Part shown: piece by piece, positions 43,313 through 51,963 of the stretch
How positions within the stretch are numbered: position 1 is the first letter of the stretch
Layout: each line of letters begins with the position of its first letter
From: Burkholderia stagnalis
Lineage (GTDB): Bacteria > Pseudomonadota > Gammaproteobacteria > Burkholderiales > Burkholderiaceae
Assembly (NCBI RefSeq): GCF_902830275.1
Contig: NZ_CADESW010000025.1
Coordinates: 1-64,000, forward strand
DNA: 64,000 bases
Direction: 5' to 3'
Position numbers and translations under genes: made by a program
Notes under the pieces: generated by a model
Told to the model about the DNA's origin: nothing
What the model saw: the letters and a program-made list of their open reading frames with translations, nothing else
Database searches by the model: none

Positions 43313-43639
43313 ATGAGCGAACAGATCAAACACATCAGCGACGCTTCGTTCGAACAGGACGTCGTCAAATCCGACAAGCCGGTGCTCGTCGATTTCTGGG
43401 CCGAATGGTGCGGCCCGTGCAAGATGATCGCCCCGATCCTCGACGAAGTCGCGAAGGATTACGGCGACAAGCTGCAGATCGCGAAGATCAACGTCGACGA
43501 CAACCAGGCGACGCCCGCGAAGTTCGGCGTACGCGGCATCCCGACGCTGATCCTCTTCAAGAACGGCGCGGCTGCCGCGCAGAAAGTCGGCGCGCTGTCG
43601 AAGTCGCAGCTGACCGCGTTCCTGGACAGCCACCTGTAA
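43313..43639 (+). CDS. trxA: Thioredoxin 1
   Basis: A 108-residue thioredoxin with the redox centre WAEWCGPCKMIAP at about residues 30-40 and the conserved cis-Pro in RGIPTLILF. It reduces protein disulfides in the cytoplasm. It lies 194 bp before rho in the same direction, the trxA-rho order known from E. coli. It ends at a long hairpin that lacks a T-run. Confidence 0.98.
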   Translation: MSEQIKHISDASFEQDVVKSDKPVLVDFWAEWCGPCKMIAPILDEVAKDYGDKLQIAKINVDDNQATPAKFGVRGIPTLILFKNGAAAAQKVGALSKSQLTAFLDSHL

Positions 43640-43653
43640 TTCCCGCGGGTTCG

Positions 43654-43683
43654 CGGACGTGTTGTCAGCCGGCAACACGTCCG
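43654..43683 (+). terminator. Perfect 11-bp hairpin after trxA, no T-run
   Basis: CGGACGTGTTG and CAACACGTCCG enclose an 8-base loop, 14 bases past the trxA stop. CCGCAAAG follows instead of T residues, so this is not a classical intrinsic terminator. It may protect the trxA mRNA end or sit in the leader of rho. Confidence 0.5.
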
Positions 43684-43833
43684 CCGCAAAGCCGCCGATC
43701 GGCCGCTCAAGCGCGAATCGGCCTATGCTAGAATTAAAAAACGTCTAGAAGACGCATTTAAGTCTCTGAGCGCTTCCGCTCGCCCTCCTCCCATTTTTCT
43801 TTCGTCGCTTCTCTTCCCTGGCGGGATCCCCGT

Positions 43834-45096
43834 ATGCATTTATCCGAGCTCAAGTCTCTGCACGTGTCCGAATTGATCGAAATGGCCAATGGCCTCGAGA
43901 TCGAAAACGCGAACCGCCTGCGCAAGCAGGAGCTGATGTTCGCCATTCTCAAAAAGCGCGCCAAGACGGGAGAGACGATCTTCGGCGACGGTACGCTCGA
44001 AGTGCTGCCGGACGGCTTCGGCTTCCTGCGCTCGCCGGAAATGTCGTACCTCGCGAGCACCGACGACATCTACATCAGCCCGTCGCAGATCCGCCGCTTC
44101 AACCTGCACACCGGCGACACGATCGAAGGCGAAGTCCGCACCCCGAAGGACGGCGAGCGCTACTTCGCGCTGGTGAAGGTCGACAAAGTCAACGGGCAGC
44201 CGCCCGAGGCCTCGAAACACAAGATCATGTTCGAGAACCTCACGCCGCTGCACCCGAACAAGCCGCTGTCGCTCGAACGCGAAATGCGCGGCGAAGAGAA
44301 CGTCACGGGCCGCATCATCGACATGATCGCGCCGATCGGCAAGGGCCAGCGCGGCCTGCTCGTCGCGTCGCCGAAGTCGGGCAAGACCGTGATGCTCCAG
44401 CACATCGCGCACGCGATCAAGCAGAACCACCCGGACGTGATCCTGTTCGTGCTGCTGATCGACGAGCGTCCTGAAGAAGTGACCGAAATGCAGCGCTCCG
44501 TCGCGGGCGAAGTGATCGCGTCGACGTTCGACGAACCGGCCACGCGTCACGTGCAGGTCGCCGAAATGGTGATCGAGAAGGCCAAGCGCCTCGTCGAAAT
44601 GAAGCACGACGTCGTGATCCTGCTCGACTCGATCACGCGTCTCGCACGTGCGTACAACACCGTGATCCCGGCATCGGGCAAGGTGCTGACGGGCGGTGTC
44701 GACGCCAACGCGCTGCAGCGTCCGAAGCGCTTCTTCGGCGCGGCGCGCAACATCGAGGAAGGCGGCTCGCTGACGATCATCGGCACCGCGCTGATCGAAA
44801 CCGGCAGCCGCATGGACGACGTGATCTACGAAGAGTTCAAGGGCACCGGCAACATGGAAGTGCACCTCGAGCGCCGCCTCGCGGAAAAGCGCGTCTACCC
44901 GTCGATCAACCTGAACAAGTCGGGCACGCGCCGCGAAGAAATGCTGATCAAGCCCGAGATCCTGCAGAAGATCTGGGTGCTGCGCAAATTCATCCACGAC
45001 ATGGACGAAGTCGAGGCGATGGAATTCCTGCTCGACAAGATCCGCCAGACGAAGAGCAATTCCGAGTTCTTCGACCTGATGCGCCGCGGCGGCTGA
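43834..45096 (+). CDS. rho: Transcription termination factor Rho
   Basis: A 420-residue hexameric RNA helicase that ends transcription at C-rich unstructured sites. The N-terminal RNA-binding domain (LEVLPDGFGFLRSPEMSYL, about 50-120) has the cold-shock fold. The P-loop is SPKSGKTVML (about 180) and Walker B lies in VVILLDSITRLARAYN. Length is the same as E. coli Rho (419). The start MHLSELKSLHVSELIEMAN is the conserved one. Confidence 0.99.
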   Translation: MHLSELKSLHVSELIEMANGLEIENANRLRKQELMFAILKKRAKTGETIFGDGTLEVLPDGFGFLRSPEMSYLASTDDIYISPSQIRRFNLHTGDTIEGEVRTPKDGERYFALVKVDKVNGQPPEASKHKIMFENLTPLHPNKPLSLEREMRGEENVTGRIIDMIAPIGKGQRGLLVASPKSGKTVMLQHIAHAIKQNHPDVILFVLLIDERPEEVTEMQRSVAGEVIASTFDEPATRHVQVAEMVIEKAKRLVEMKHDVVILLDSITRLARAYNTVIPASGKVLTGGVDANALQRPKRFFGAARNIEEGGSLTIIGTALIETGSRMDDVIYEEFKGTGNMEVHLERRLAEKRVYPSINLNKSGTRREEMLIKPEILQKIWVLRKFIHDMDEVEAMEFLLDKIRQTKSNSEFFDLMRRGG

Positions 45097-45113
45097 TCGC
45101 CCGGCAAAGGACC

Positions 45114-45152
45114 AAACGGCCGCCCGCGCGTTTCGCCCGGCGGCCGTTTTTT
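45114..45152 (+). terminator. Intrinsic terminator after rho
   Basis: Stem AACGGCCGCC/GGCGGCCGTT with a loop of 15 bases, then a run of T. 18 bases past the rho stop. Confidence 0.88.
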
Positions 45153-45240
45153 CGTGGCCTGTACGCGAACGGCCACGTTGACCTATCATCCGCCCCATCC
45201 GAGTCAAACGACTGGCCCTGGGCCTCCGCTCGCCGCCTCC

Positions 45241-46074
45241 ATGCTTTCGAAACTGACCCGCTGGCTCGATCATCGCCGCCGCGAGCGCGCACTGCGCAGC
45301 CACCCGATCCCCGATGCGCTGTGGCAGGACACCGTCGAGCGCCTGCCGTTCCTCGACCACCTGTCGCCGGGCGACCTCGGCCGGCTGCGCGAACTGACGA
45401 GCCTGTTCCTCGCGCAAAAGTCGTTCTCGACCGCGCACGGCCTCGAGCTGACCGACGCGATGATCGTCGGGATCGCCGCGCAGGCCTGCCTGCCGGTGCT
45501 GAATCTGGACCTGTCGCTGTATGACGGCTGGGTCGGGATCGTCGTGTATCCGGGCGAGTTCGTGATCCGCAAGACGGTTCAGGACGAGGACGGCGTCGTC
45601 CACGAGGTCGAGCAGGACGCGAGCGGCGAAGCGTGGGAAGGCGGGCCGGTCATCCTGTCGTGGGAAGACGCGCAGATGACCGACGGCCGCGATGCGTACA
45701 ACGTCGTGATCCACGAGTTCGCGCACAAGATCGACATGATCAACGGTGCGGCCGACGGCTATCCGCCGCTGTTTCGCCGCTGGCATGCGCCGCACCTCGA
45801 CGCGCAGGCGTGGGCCGACGTGTTCGAGCACGCCTATGACCACTTCTGCGCGCGCGTCGACGCGGTGCCGGATCGCGCATGGGCGCGCTTCGAGCGGGAT
45901 TCGCTGATCGATCCGTATGCGGCCGACCACCCGTCGGAATTCTTCGCCGTGTGCAGCGAGGCGCTGTTCGTGCAGCCGCGCGCGTTCGAGGCCGAATTCC
46001 CGGAGCTGTACCGGCTGCTCGCCCGCTACTACCGGCAGGATCCGGCCAAGACCGGCGCGCTCGACGCACCCTGA
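45241..46074 (+). CDS. mtfA: MtfA-like zinc metallopeptidase
   Basis: A 277-residue cytoplasmic peptidase with the gluzincin motif HEFAHKIDMINGAADG at about residue 160 and a downstream ADHPSEFFAVCSEALF supplying the third ligand. This matches MtfA, which in E. coli binds the repressor Mlc and so influences the glucose PTS. Mlc is not in the window, so the role here may differ. The start is ATG 45241 (MLSKLTRWL); earlier in-frame codons are Pro/Thr-rich and do not fit the family. Confidence 0.9.
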   Translation: MLSKLTRWLDHRRRERALRSHPIPDALWQDTVERLPFLDHLSPGDLGRLRELTSLFLAQKSFSTAHGLELTDAMIVGIAAQACLPVLNLDLSLYDGWVGIVVYPGEFVIRKTVQDEDGVVHEVEQDASGEAWEGGPVILSWEDAQMTDGRDAYNVVIHEFAHKIDMINGAADGYPPLFRRWHAPHLDAQAWADVFEHAYDHFCARVDAVPDRAWARFERDSLIDPYAADHPSEFFAVCSEALFVQPRAFEAEFPELYRLLARYYRQDPAKTGALDAP

Positions 46075-46081
46075 AAAATAT

Positions 46082-46110
46082 TCGTCAACCGTCTGATTTT
46101 CTGGCATAAT
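46082..46110 (+). promoter_or_regulatory. Sigma-70 promoter candidate for rpmE2
   Basis: TCGTCA (46082-46087), a 17-bp spacer and CATAAT (46105-46110), about 120 bases before the rpmE2 ATG. Confidence 0.55.
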
Positions 46111-46231
46111 CGCCGTTTTTCGACCTTAGGCAAGTGGCTCGCGCCGGGCTTGGCGTCTGTCGATACGCGCATCAACGCGCGGTTCGGAACGGCAAGCGGC
46201 GGGTTGGCTACCGCTCTCACCAAGGAAAATC

Positions 46232-46495
46232 ATGAAACCTGGCATTCACCCCGATTACCGCGAAGTCGTCTTCCAAGACATGTCGAACGGCTTCAAGTTC
46301 GTGACGCGCTCGACCATCCAGACGCGCGAAACCATCGAACTCGACGGCAAGACCTACCCGCTCGCCAAGATCGAAGTGTCGTCGGAATCGCACTCGTTCT
46401 ACACCGGCCAGCAAAAGATCATGGACACGGCCGGCCGCGTCGAGAAGTTCAAGAACAAGTTCGGCGCACGCGCCAGCGGCAAGGTCGCGAAGTAA
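46232..46495 (+). CDS. rpmE2: Ribosomal protein L31 type B
   Basis: An 87-residue L31 of the long, cysteine-free class (MKPGIHPDYREVVFQDMSNG, then SHSFYTGQQKIMDTAGRVEKF). Type A L31 binds zinc through four Cys; this form has none and works without zinc. In many bacteria type B is induced by zinc starvation through Zur; I see no clear Zur box. ATG follows AAGGAAAATC. A strong terminator follows. Confidence 0.97.
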   Translation: MKPGIHPDYREVVFQDMSNGFKFVTRSTIQTRETIELDGKTYPLAKIEVSSESHSFYTGQQKIMDTAGRVEKFKNKFGARASGKVAK

Positions 46496-46539
46496 GCTTC
46501 GCACCGCATCCGGTGGAAGTCATGCACCGGTACCGCACC

Positions 46540-46565
46540 AAAGGGCAGCCCAGGCTGCCCTTTTT
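46540..46565 (+). terminator. Intrinsic terminator after rpmE2
   Basis: Stem AAGGGCAGCC/GGCTGCCCTT with a two-base loop, then a T-run. Confidence 0.93.
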
Positions 46566-46712
46566 CGTCTCTGCTCACCCGTGCGTCGCCGGCCCGCGCG
46601 CGGGCAACGCCGAAGACGCGCGACGGCCAGCGCGTCTACAATGCCGGATGCTCAAAACCGGCGCGCCGCGCGGCATCGCGCGGGCCGCGCCCAGAACAAA
46701 TCGCTCATCTGC

Positions 46713-48470
46713 ATGAAGCCAGTCGTTCGTCTCACCGCCTCCGCCACGCGCGCGCTGCCGCGCTGGCTGCTGCTCACGCTCTGCCTCGTCTACGCGGCAT
46801 TCGGCCTGTTCGGCCGCGACCCGTGGAAAAACGAGGACGCAGCAGGCTTCGGCGTGATGTGGACGATGGCCAAGGGTGGCTGGCACGACTGGCTGCTGCC
46901 GAATCTCGTCGGCAAGTTCATTACGACCGACGGGCCGCTCGGCTACTGGTTCGGCGCGCTGTGGATCCGCGCGCTCGGCCCCTGGGTCGACGCGAGCAAC
47001 GCGTCGCGCCTCTCCACCGGAATCCTGTTCTGCGTCGCCTGTGCGTTCGTCTGGTATGCCGCCTACCTGCTCGGCCGGCGCGCCGAAGTCCAGCCGTTCA
47101 AGTATGCGTTCGGCGGTGAGCCGGAGCCGCGCGACTACGGCCGCACGCTCGCCGACGGCGCGCTGCTGATCCTGCTTGCCTGCTTCGGCCTCGCGGAGCG
47201 CGGCCACGAAACGACGCCGCAGCTCGCGCAATTCGCGCTGATCGCCATGCTCGTCTACGGGATCGTGCGCGGCATCGACAAGCCGGCCCAGGGCGCGCTG
47301 TGGTGGGGCCTCGCGATCGGCCTCGTGGCGCTGTCCGGCAACCCGGTGCTGGTCGTCGCGCTGATCGTCGGCACGGCCGCGCTGTGGCTCGTCGCGCCCG
47401 ACATGCGCAACCTGCGCGTGGCGGCGATCGGCGTGCCGCTCGCTGCCGCGATCATCGCGCTGTGGGTGTTCACCGCGCTCGCCGTGGCGCCCGACGACGC
47501 CGCGTGGTTCTTCGACCAGTGGGTGCACGGCAGCCTGATGCGCTTCTCGGGCCCGCCGACCGCCGTGCTCGCGTATGCGGCAAAGAACCTGCCGATCTTC
47601 ACGTGGCCTGCGTGGCCGCTCGCGATCTGGGCCTGGTGGAGCTGGGCCGGCCTGCGCCGGCGCGCGCACATCGCGATTCCGCTGTCGGTCGTCGTGCCGC
47701 TCGTCGCGCTCGTGATCCTGCAGAGCCAGCAATCGAACCGCATGTACATGCTGCTGCTGCCGCCGCTCGCGGTGCTCGCGACGTTCGCGCTGCCGACGCT
47801 CAAGCGCGGCGCGATCAACGCGATCGACTGGTTCGCGGTGTTGAGCTTCACGATCCTCGGCAGCTTCGTGTGGCTCGTCTGGCTCGCGTCGCTCACCGGC
47901 TTCCCGCACCCGCTTGCGCGCAACCTCGGCCGGCTCCTGCCCGGTTACGAGCCGCATTTCAAGGTGCTGTCGTTCGTCTGCGCGGTCACGGTGACGGTCT
48001 GCTGGTTCCTGCTGGCGCGCTGGCGCGTGTCGCGCCAGCCGAAGGTGCTGTGGCGCAGCGTCGTGCTGTCGGGCGCGGGCACCACGCTGATGTGGGTGCT
48101 GCTGATGACGCTGTGGCTGCCGATCGTCAACTACGGCCGCACCTATCGCGACGTCGCGCAGCAGATCGCCACCCACCTGCCGTCCGATTACGAGTGCATT
48201 GCGCCGGTGCGGCTCGGCGATGCGCAGATCGCGACCTTCGCGTATTTCGGCAACATGCGCTTCGACTACTCCGGCGATTGCGATGTGATCCTGCGCCAGG
48301 ACCGCGCCGATTTCGGCGAACCCAGCTCGATGTCGCAATACGTGTGGCGACTCGTCTGGGAAGGCCGGCGCGTCGCCGACCGCGACGAGCGGTTCCGCCT
48401 GTACGAGCGCATCGAGCGCCCGAAGACACCGGTCAAGCGCCGGCCGCCGCGCCGCCAGGCCGACGATTGA
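46713..48470 (+). CDS. ArnT-like membrane glycosyltransferase
   Basis: A 585-residue integral membrane protein with about 12 hydrophobic segments. The first periplasmic loop has GRDPWKNEDAAG, the acidic motif of the PMT/ArnT (GT-C) fold. These enzymes move sugars from polyprenyl phosphate to lipid A or protein on the outer face of the inner membrane. The C-terminal 90 residues form a soluble domain (IATHLPSDYECIAPVRLGDA). The genuine L-Ara4N transferase ArnT would normally lie in an arn operon, which is absent here, so the acceptor and donor are unknown. It is followed after two bases by a MATE gene, so the two are coexpressed. Confidence 0.82.
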   Translation: MKPVVRLTASATRALPRWLLLTLCLVYAAFGLFGRDPWKNEDAAGFGVMWTMAKGGWHDWLLPNLVGKFITTDGPLGYWFGALWIRALGPWVDASNASRLSTGILFCVACAFVWYAAYLLGRRAEVQPFKYAFGGEPEPRDYGRTLADGALLILLACFGLAERGHETTPQLAQFALIAMLVYGIVRGIDKPAQGALWWGLAIGLVALSGNPVLVVALIVGTAALWLVAPDMRNLRVAAIGVPLAAAIIALWVFTALAVAPDDAAWFFDQWVHGSLMRFSGPPTAVLAYAAKNLPIFTWPAWPLAIWAWWSWAGLRRRAHIAIPLSVVVPLVALVILQSQQSNRMYMLLLPPLAVLATFALPTLKRGAINAIDWFAVLSFTILGSFVWLVWLASLTGFPHPLARNLGRLLPGYEPHFKVLSFVCAVTVTVCWFLLARWRVSRQPKVLWRSVVLSGAGTTLMWVLLMTLWLPIVNYGRTYRDVAQQIATHLPSDYECIAPVRLGDAQIATFAYFGNMRFDYSGDCDVILRQDRADFGEPSSMSQYVWRLVWEGRRVADRDERFRLYERIERPKTPVKRRPPRRQADD

Positions 48471-48472
48471 CG

Positions 48473-49837
48473 ATGCTGGCCGACCTCCGCCGGATCATCG
48501 GTCTCGCGTGGCCGGTGCTGGTCGGCCAACTCGCGATCATCGGGTTCGGCGTGACCGACACCGCGATGGTCGGCCGTTTCTCCGCGATCGATCTCGCCGC
48601 GCTCGGGCTCGGCGCATCGATCTACGTGTCGGTCTTCATCGGCCTGACGGGCATCCTGTCCGCACTGCAGCCGATCACCGGCCAGCTGTACGGCGCGCGG
48701 CGCTACGCCGAGATCGGCGAGGAAGTGCGCCAGGCACTGTGGCTCGCCGTGATGCTCGCGGTGCCCGGCTTCCTGCTGCTGCATTTTCCCGAACCGCTGC
48801 TGCGGCTCGCGCACGCGCCCGCCGCGCTGCACGAGCGCACCGTCGCATATCTGCGCATCCTGTCGTTCGGGCTGCCCGCGAGCCTCGTGTTCCGCATCTA
48901 CAACGCGCTCGCCAATGCCGCCGGCAAGCCGCGCCTCGCGATGATCCTGCAGATCGGCGCGCTCGCGCTCAAGTTTCCGCTGAATTTCTGGTTCATCTTC
49001 GGCGGCCTCGGGGTGCCGGCGCTCGGCGGCCCCGGCTGCGCGCTCGCCAGCACGCTGATCAACTGGACGCTCGCGCTGACCGGCTTCACGCTGCTCGCGA
49101 AACTCGACGTGTTCGCGCCGCTCGCGATCTTCTCGCGCTTCTGCTGGCCCGCGTGGGCGCGCCTGAAGGCGATCCTCAAGCTCGGCGTGCCGATGGGCCT
49201 GTCGTACCTGATCGAGGTCACCTCCTTCACCTGCATGGCGCTTTTCATCGCGCAGTTCGGCACGACGACGCTCGCCGGGCACCAGATCGCCGGCAACATC
49301 GGCGGCGTGCTGTACATGACGCCGCTGTCGATCGGCGTCGCCACGTCGACGCTCGTCGCCCGTGCGCTCGGCGCCGGCCGGCCCGACGAGGCGCGGCTGC
49401 TCGGCCGGCACGGCGTGATGCTCGCCGGCGGCGTCGCCGTGCTCTATGGCGCGATCGTGTTCGCGCTGCGCCCGCTGATCGTCGGCGCGTACACGCCGAA
49501 CCCGGCGGTCGCCGCGGCCGCGCTGCCGCTCGTCGCGATCGTCACCTGCTATCACTTCTTCGACGCGCTGCAGGTCACCTCCGCGTTCGTGCTGCGCGCG
49601 TACAAGGTCGCGATCGTGCCGACCGTCATCTACGCGGTCGCGCTGTGGGGCGTCGGGCTCAGCGGCGGCTACCTGCTCGGCTTCGACGCCGGCGGCTTCT
49701 CGCCCGCCTGGCTGACCGGCGCGCGCGGCTTCTGGTTCGCGAACACGATCAGCCTGATGCTCGCGGGCGCCGGGCTCGTGCTTTACCTGCGTCGCGTGAG
49801 CCGCACCGCGCGGGCGCTCGCGCCCGAGGCGGCCTGA
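48473..49837 (+). CDS. MATE family multidrug/Na+ antiporter (NorM-like)
   Basis: A 454-residue protein with 12 hydrophobic helices in two similar halves, typical of MATE exporters. Helix 1 reads LAWPVLVGQLAIIGFGVTDTAM, and the equivalent in the second half is ILKLGVPMGLSYLIEVTSF. NorM-type proteins export cationic drugs with Na+ or H+. ATG 48473 follows the glycosyltransferase stop by two bases; the in-frame sequence further upstream belongs to that gene read in another frame. Substrate is unknown. It converges with lipA through an imperfect hairpin. Confidence 0.92.
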   Translation: MLADLRRIIGLAWPVLVGQLAIIGFGVTDTAMVGRFSAIDLAALGLGASIYVSVFIGLTGILSALQPITGQLYGARRYAEIGEEVRQALWLAVMLAVPGFLLLHFPEPLLRLAHAPAALHERTVAYLRILSFGLPASLVFRIYNALANAAGKPRLAMILQIGALALKFPLNFWFIFGGLGVPALGGPGCALASTLINWTLALTGFTLLAKLDVFAPLAIFSRFCWPAWARLKAILKLGVPMGLSYLIEVTSFTCMALFIAQFGTTTLAGHQIAGNIGGVLYMTPLSIGVATSTLVARALGAGRPDEARLLGRHGVMLAGGVAVLYGAIVFALRPLIVGAYTPNPAVAAAALPLVAIVTCYHFFDALQVTSAFVLRAYKVAIVPTVIYAVALWGVGLSGGYLLGFDAGGFSPAWLTGARGFWFANTISLMLAGAGLVLYLRRVSRTARALAPEAA

Positions 49838-49841
49838 AACT

Positions 49842-49881
49842 GCCTGACGCCGCCGGCGCGCGCCACGGCGGCGAGTCAGGC
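49842..49881. terminator. Hairpin between the MATE gene and lipA
   Basis: GCCTGAC-GCCGCC (49842-49854) pairs with GGCGGC-GA-GTCAGGC (49867-49881). The right arm contains the lipA stop codon. No T-run on either side, so termination may be Rho-dependent. Confidence 0.4.
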
Positions 49882-50841
49882 CGCTCGCAGCACCTCCGCC
49901 GCGTGATACGACGAACGCACGAGCGGGCCGGCCACCACCTCCCTGAAACCGCACGACAGCGCCTCGTCGCGCCACGCGGCAAACGCGTCCGGGCTCACGT
50001 AGCGGCGCACCGGCAGGTGATGCGCGGACGGCGCGAGATACTGGCCGAGCGTCAGCACGTCGACGCCGTGCATGCGCAGGTCGCGCAACGTATCGCGCAC
50101 TTCGTCATCGCGCTCCCCGAGCCCGAGCATCAAGCCCGACTTCGTCACGAGCGCCGGATGCGCGGCTTTCGCACGCGCCAGCAGCGCGAGCGAGCCGCGG
50201 TAGTCGGCGCCCGGCCGCGCCGCGCGGTACAGCGACGGCACCGTCTCGACGTTGTGGTTGAACACGTCAGGCCAGGCGGCCGACAGCGCTTCGAGCGCGC
50301 GGGCGACGCGGCCGCGGAAATCCGGCGTCAGCACCTCGACGCCGATGCCCGGCACCCGCGCACGCACCGCCGCGATGCAGGCGGCGAAATGCGCGGCGCC
50401 GCCGTCGCGCAAGTCGTCGCGGTCAACCGACGTGATCACGACGTAGCGCAGCCCGAGCGCGGCGACCGCATCGGCAAGCCGCCCGGGCTCGTCGGGGTCG
50501 AGCGGCGCCGGACGGCCATGCGCGACGTCGCAGAACGGGCAGCGCCGCGTGCACAGCCCGCCCATGATCATGAAGGTCGCGGTGCGCTGCGCGAAGCACT
50601 CGCCGATGTTCGGACACATCGCCTCCTCGCAGACCGAATGCAGCCGATGCTCGCGCAGCACCGCCGCCATCGCGGCGACGCTGTCGCTCATCATCGGCCG
50701 CGCACGCAGCCACGCCGGCTTCGGCAACGCGGCGCCGGCCGCCGGCTCGACGCGCACCGGAATGCGCGCGAGCTTGTCGCGGCTGCGCGCGCCCGGCTGG
50801 CCGAGCGCCGTCAGGCTGGGACGTTCGAGCGCGGCCGTCAT
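49876..50841 (-). CDS. lipA: Lipoyl synthase, dedicated copy of the acetoin cluster
   Basis: A 321-residue radical SAM enzyme that inserts two sulfurs into octanoyl groups on carrier domains. All elements are present: the N-terminal auxiliary cluster CEEAMCPNIGEC, the radical SAM motif CTRRCPFC and the C-terminal RSSYHA. It starts two bases after the acoC stop, with GGAG inside acoC, so it is translationally coupled. Its target is very probably the lipoyl domain of AcoC. Burkholderia normally has another lipA next to lipB elsewhere, so this is likely a second copy (called acoS in some species). Confidence 0.93.
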   Translation of the reverse strand: MTAALERPSLTALGQPGARSRDKLARIPVRVEPAAGAALPKPAWLRARPMMSDSVAAMAAVLREHRLHSVCEEAMCPNIGECFAQRTATFMIMGGLCTRRCPFCDVAHGRPAPLDPDEPGRLADAVAALGLRYVVITSVDRDDLRDGGAAHFAACIAAVRARVPGIGVEVLTPDFRGRVARALEALSAAWPDVFNHNVETVPSLYRAARPGADYRGSLALLARAKAAHPALVTKSGLMLGLGERDDEVRDTLRDLRMHGVDVLTLGQYLAPSAHHLPVRRYVSPDAFAAWRDEALSCGFREVVAGPLVRSSYHAAEVLRAA

Positions 50842-50843
50842 CG

Positions 50844-51959
50844 TCAGTCTCCGAGAAAGGCGACGATCAGGCGGTTCACGTCGGCGGCCGCCTCCATCTG
50901 CACCATGTGCCCGCGGCCCGCCAGCACCTCGGCGCGCACGCCGCCCGGCAGCCCCTGCGCGTGCCGCGCGGGGATCACCTGGTCGCGCTCGCCCCAGATC
51001 ACCAGCGTGCGCGGTGCGAGCGCCGCGAGCCGGTCGCGGAACACGCGCCGCTGCGTCGCGCCGTCGAACGCGGACGACGCGATCTTCTCGAGCGCCGCCT
51101 GCACGCCTTCGAGCCGCTTGTACTTGACGAGATCCTCGACGAGTTGCCGCGTGACGAGCGCGCCGTCCGCGAACAGCTTGCCGAGATGCGGCTTCAGCGA
51201 ATTGCGGCTGTTGCCGGCGACGAAGCCGTCGATATAGTCGCGATCGATGTCGGGGCCGAGGCCCGCGCTCGCGATCAACGTGAGCGACGCGACGCGCGCC
51301 GGCGCGCGCTCGGCCGCCGTCATCGCGACCGCGCCGCCCATCGAGTGGCCGACCAGGTGCGCACGTTCGATGTGCTGCGCATCGAGCAGCGCCAGCACCG
51401 CGTCGGCCAGCTCGTCGAGGCTGCCCGAGTCGACCGCCTTGCCCGACTCGCCGTGGCCCGGCAGGTCGAGCGCCCAGACCGGCCGGTGCGCGGCCAGCTC
51501 CGCGTGATTGAACAGCCAGTTGTTCAGGTCGCCGCCGAAGCCGTGGATCAGCACCGCGGGCGTGCCCGCACCGTCGCCGAGCTTCAGGAAGCGGACCATG
51601 CGGCCGCCGATCTGCGCCTTCTCCGGCTGCGGGCCGGCCGCGTCGTCGGCGGCCGCGCTCGGCGTGAAATCGCGCTGGAACGCGGCGATCGCCGCGTCGA
51701 TATCCGCGTCGCTCGCCTGCTCCGCCGCGACGACGCCGAGCAGCGCGCCGACCGGCAGCGTGTCGCCCTCCTGCGCGACCTGCCGGCGCAGCGTGCCGTC
51801 GAACGCGCATTCGACGCCCGACGAGATCTTGTCGGTCTCGACGTCGAGCACCTCGTCGCCCTTGCTCACCCGCTCGCCGACGGCCTTCAGCCAGCCGTTG
51901 ACCTGCCCCTGCTCCATCGACAGCCCCCACTTGGGCATCGTGATCATGTGAATCGACAT
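50844..51959 (-). CDS. acoC: Acetoin dehydrogenase E2, lipoyl domain fused to alpha/beta hydrolase
   Basis: A 371-residue protein in two parts. Residues 1-80 form a lipoyl domain with the modified Lys in VETDKISSGVE (about 44). Residues 125-371 form an alpha/beta hydrolase fold with HGFGGDLNNW, the nucleophile elbow GHSMGG (Ser at about 204) and the final His in GRGHMVQMEA. It replaces the usual CoA acyltransferase domain of E2 proteins, as in Cupriavidus AcoC. It passes the acetyl group from acetoin cleavage to CoA. It overlaps the acoB end closely (gap of four bases). Confidence 0.95.
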   Translation of the reverse strand: MSIHMITMPKWGLSMEQGQVNGWLKAVGERVSKGDEVLDVETDKISSGVECAFDGTLRRQVAQEGDTLPVGALLGVVAAEQASDADIDAAIAAFQRDFTPSAAADDAAGPQPEKAQIGGRMVRFLKLGDGAGTPAVLIHGFGGDLNNWLFNHAELAAHRPVWALDLPGHGESGKAVDSGSLDELADAVLALLDAQHIERAHLVGHSMGGAVAMTAAERAPARVASLTLIASAGLGPDIDRDYIDGFVAGNSRNSLKPHLGKLFADGALVTRQLVEDLVKYKRLEGVQAALEKIASSAFDGATQRRVFRDRLAALAPRTLVIWGERDQVIPARHAQGLPGGVRAEVLAGRGHMVQMEAAADVNRLIVAFLGD

Positions 51960-51963
51960 CGTG

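Noticed and set aside
49876..51930. An apparent fusion of the lipA frame with a long upstream part across acoC
   Set aside because: The upstream part is acoC read in another frame. lipA has its own ATG at 50841 with a Shine-Dalgarno, and AcoC is intact in its own frame.
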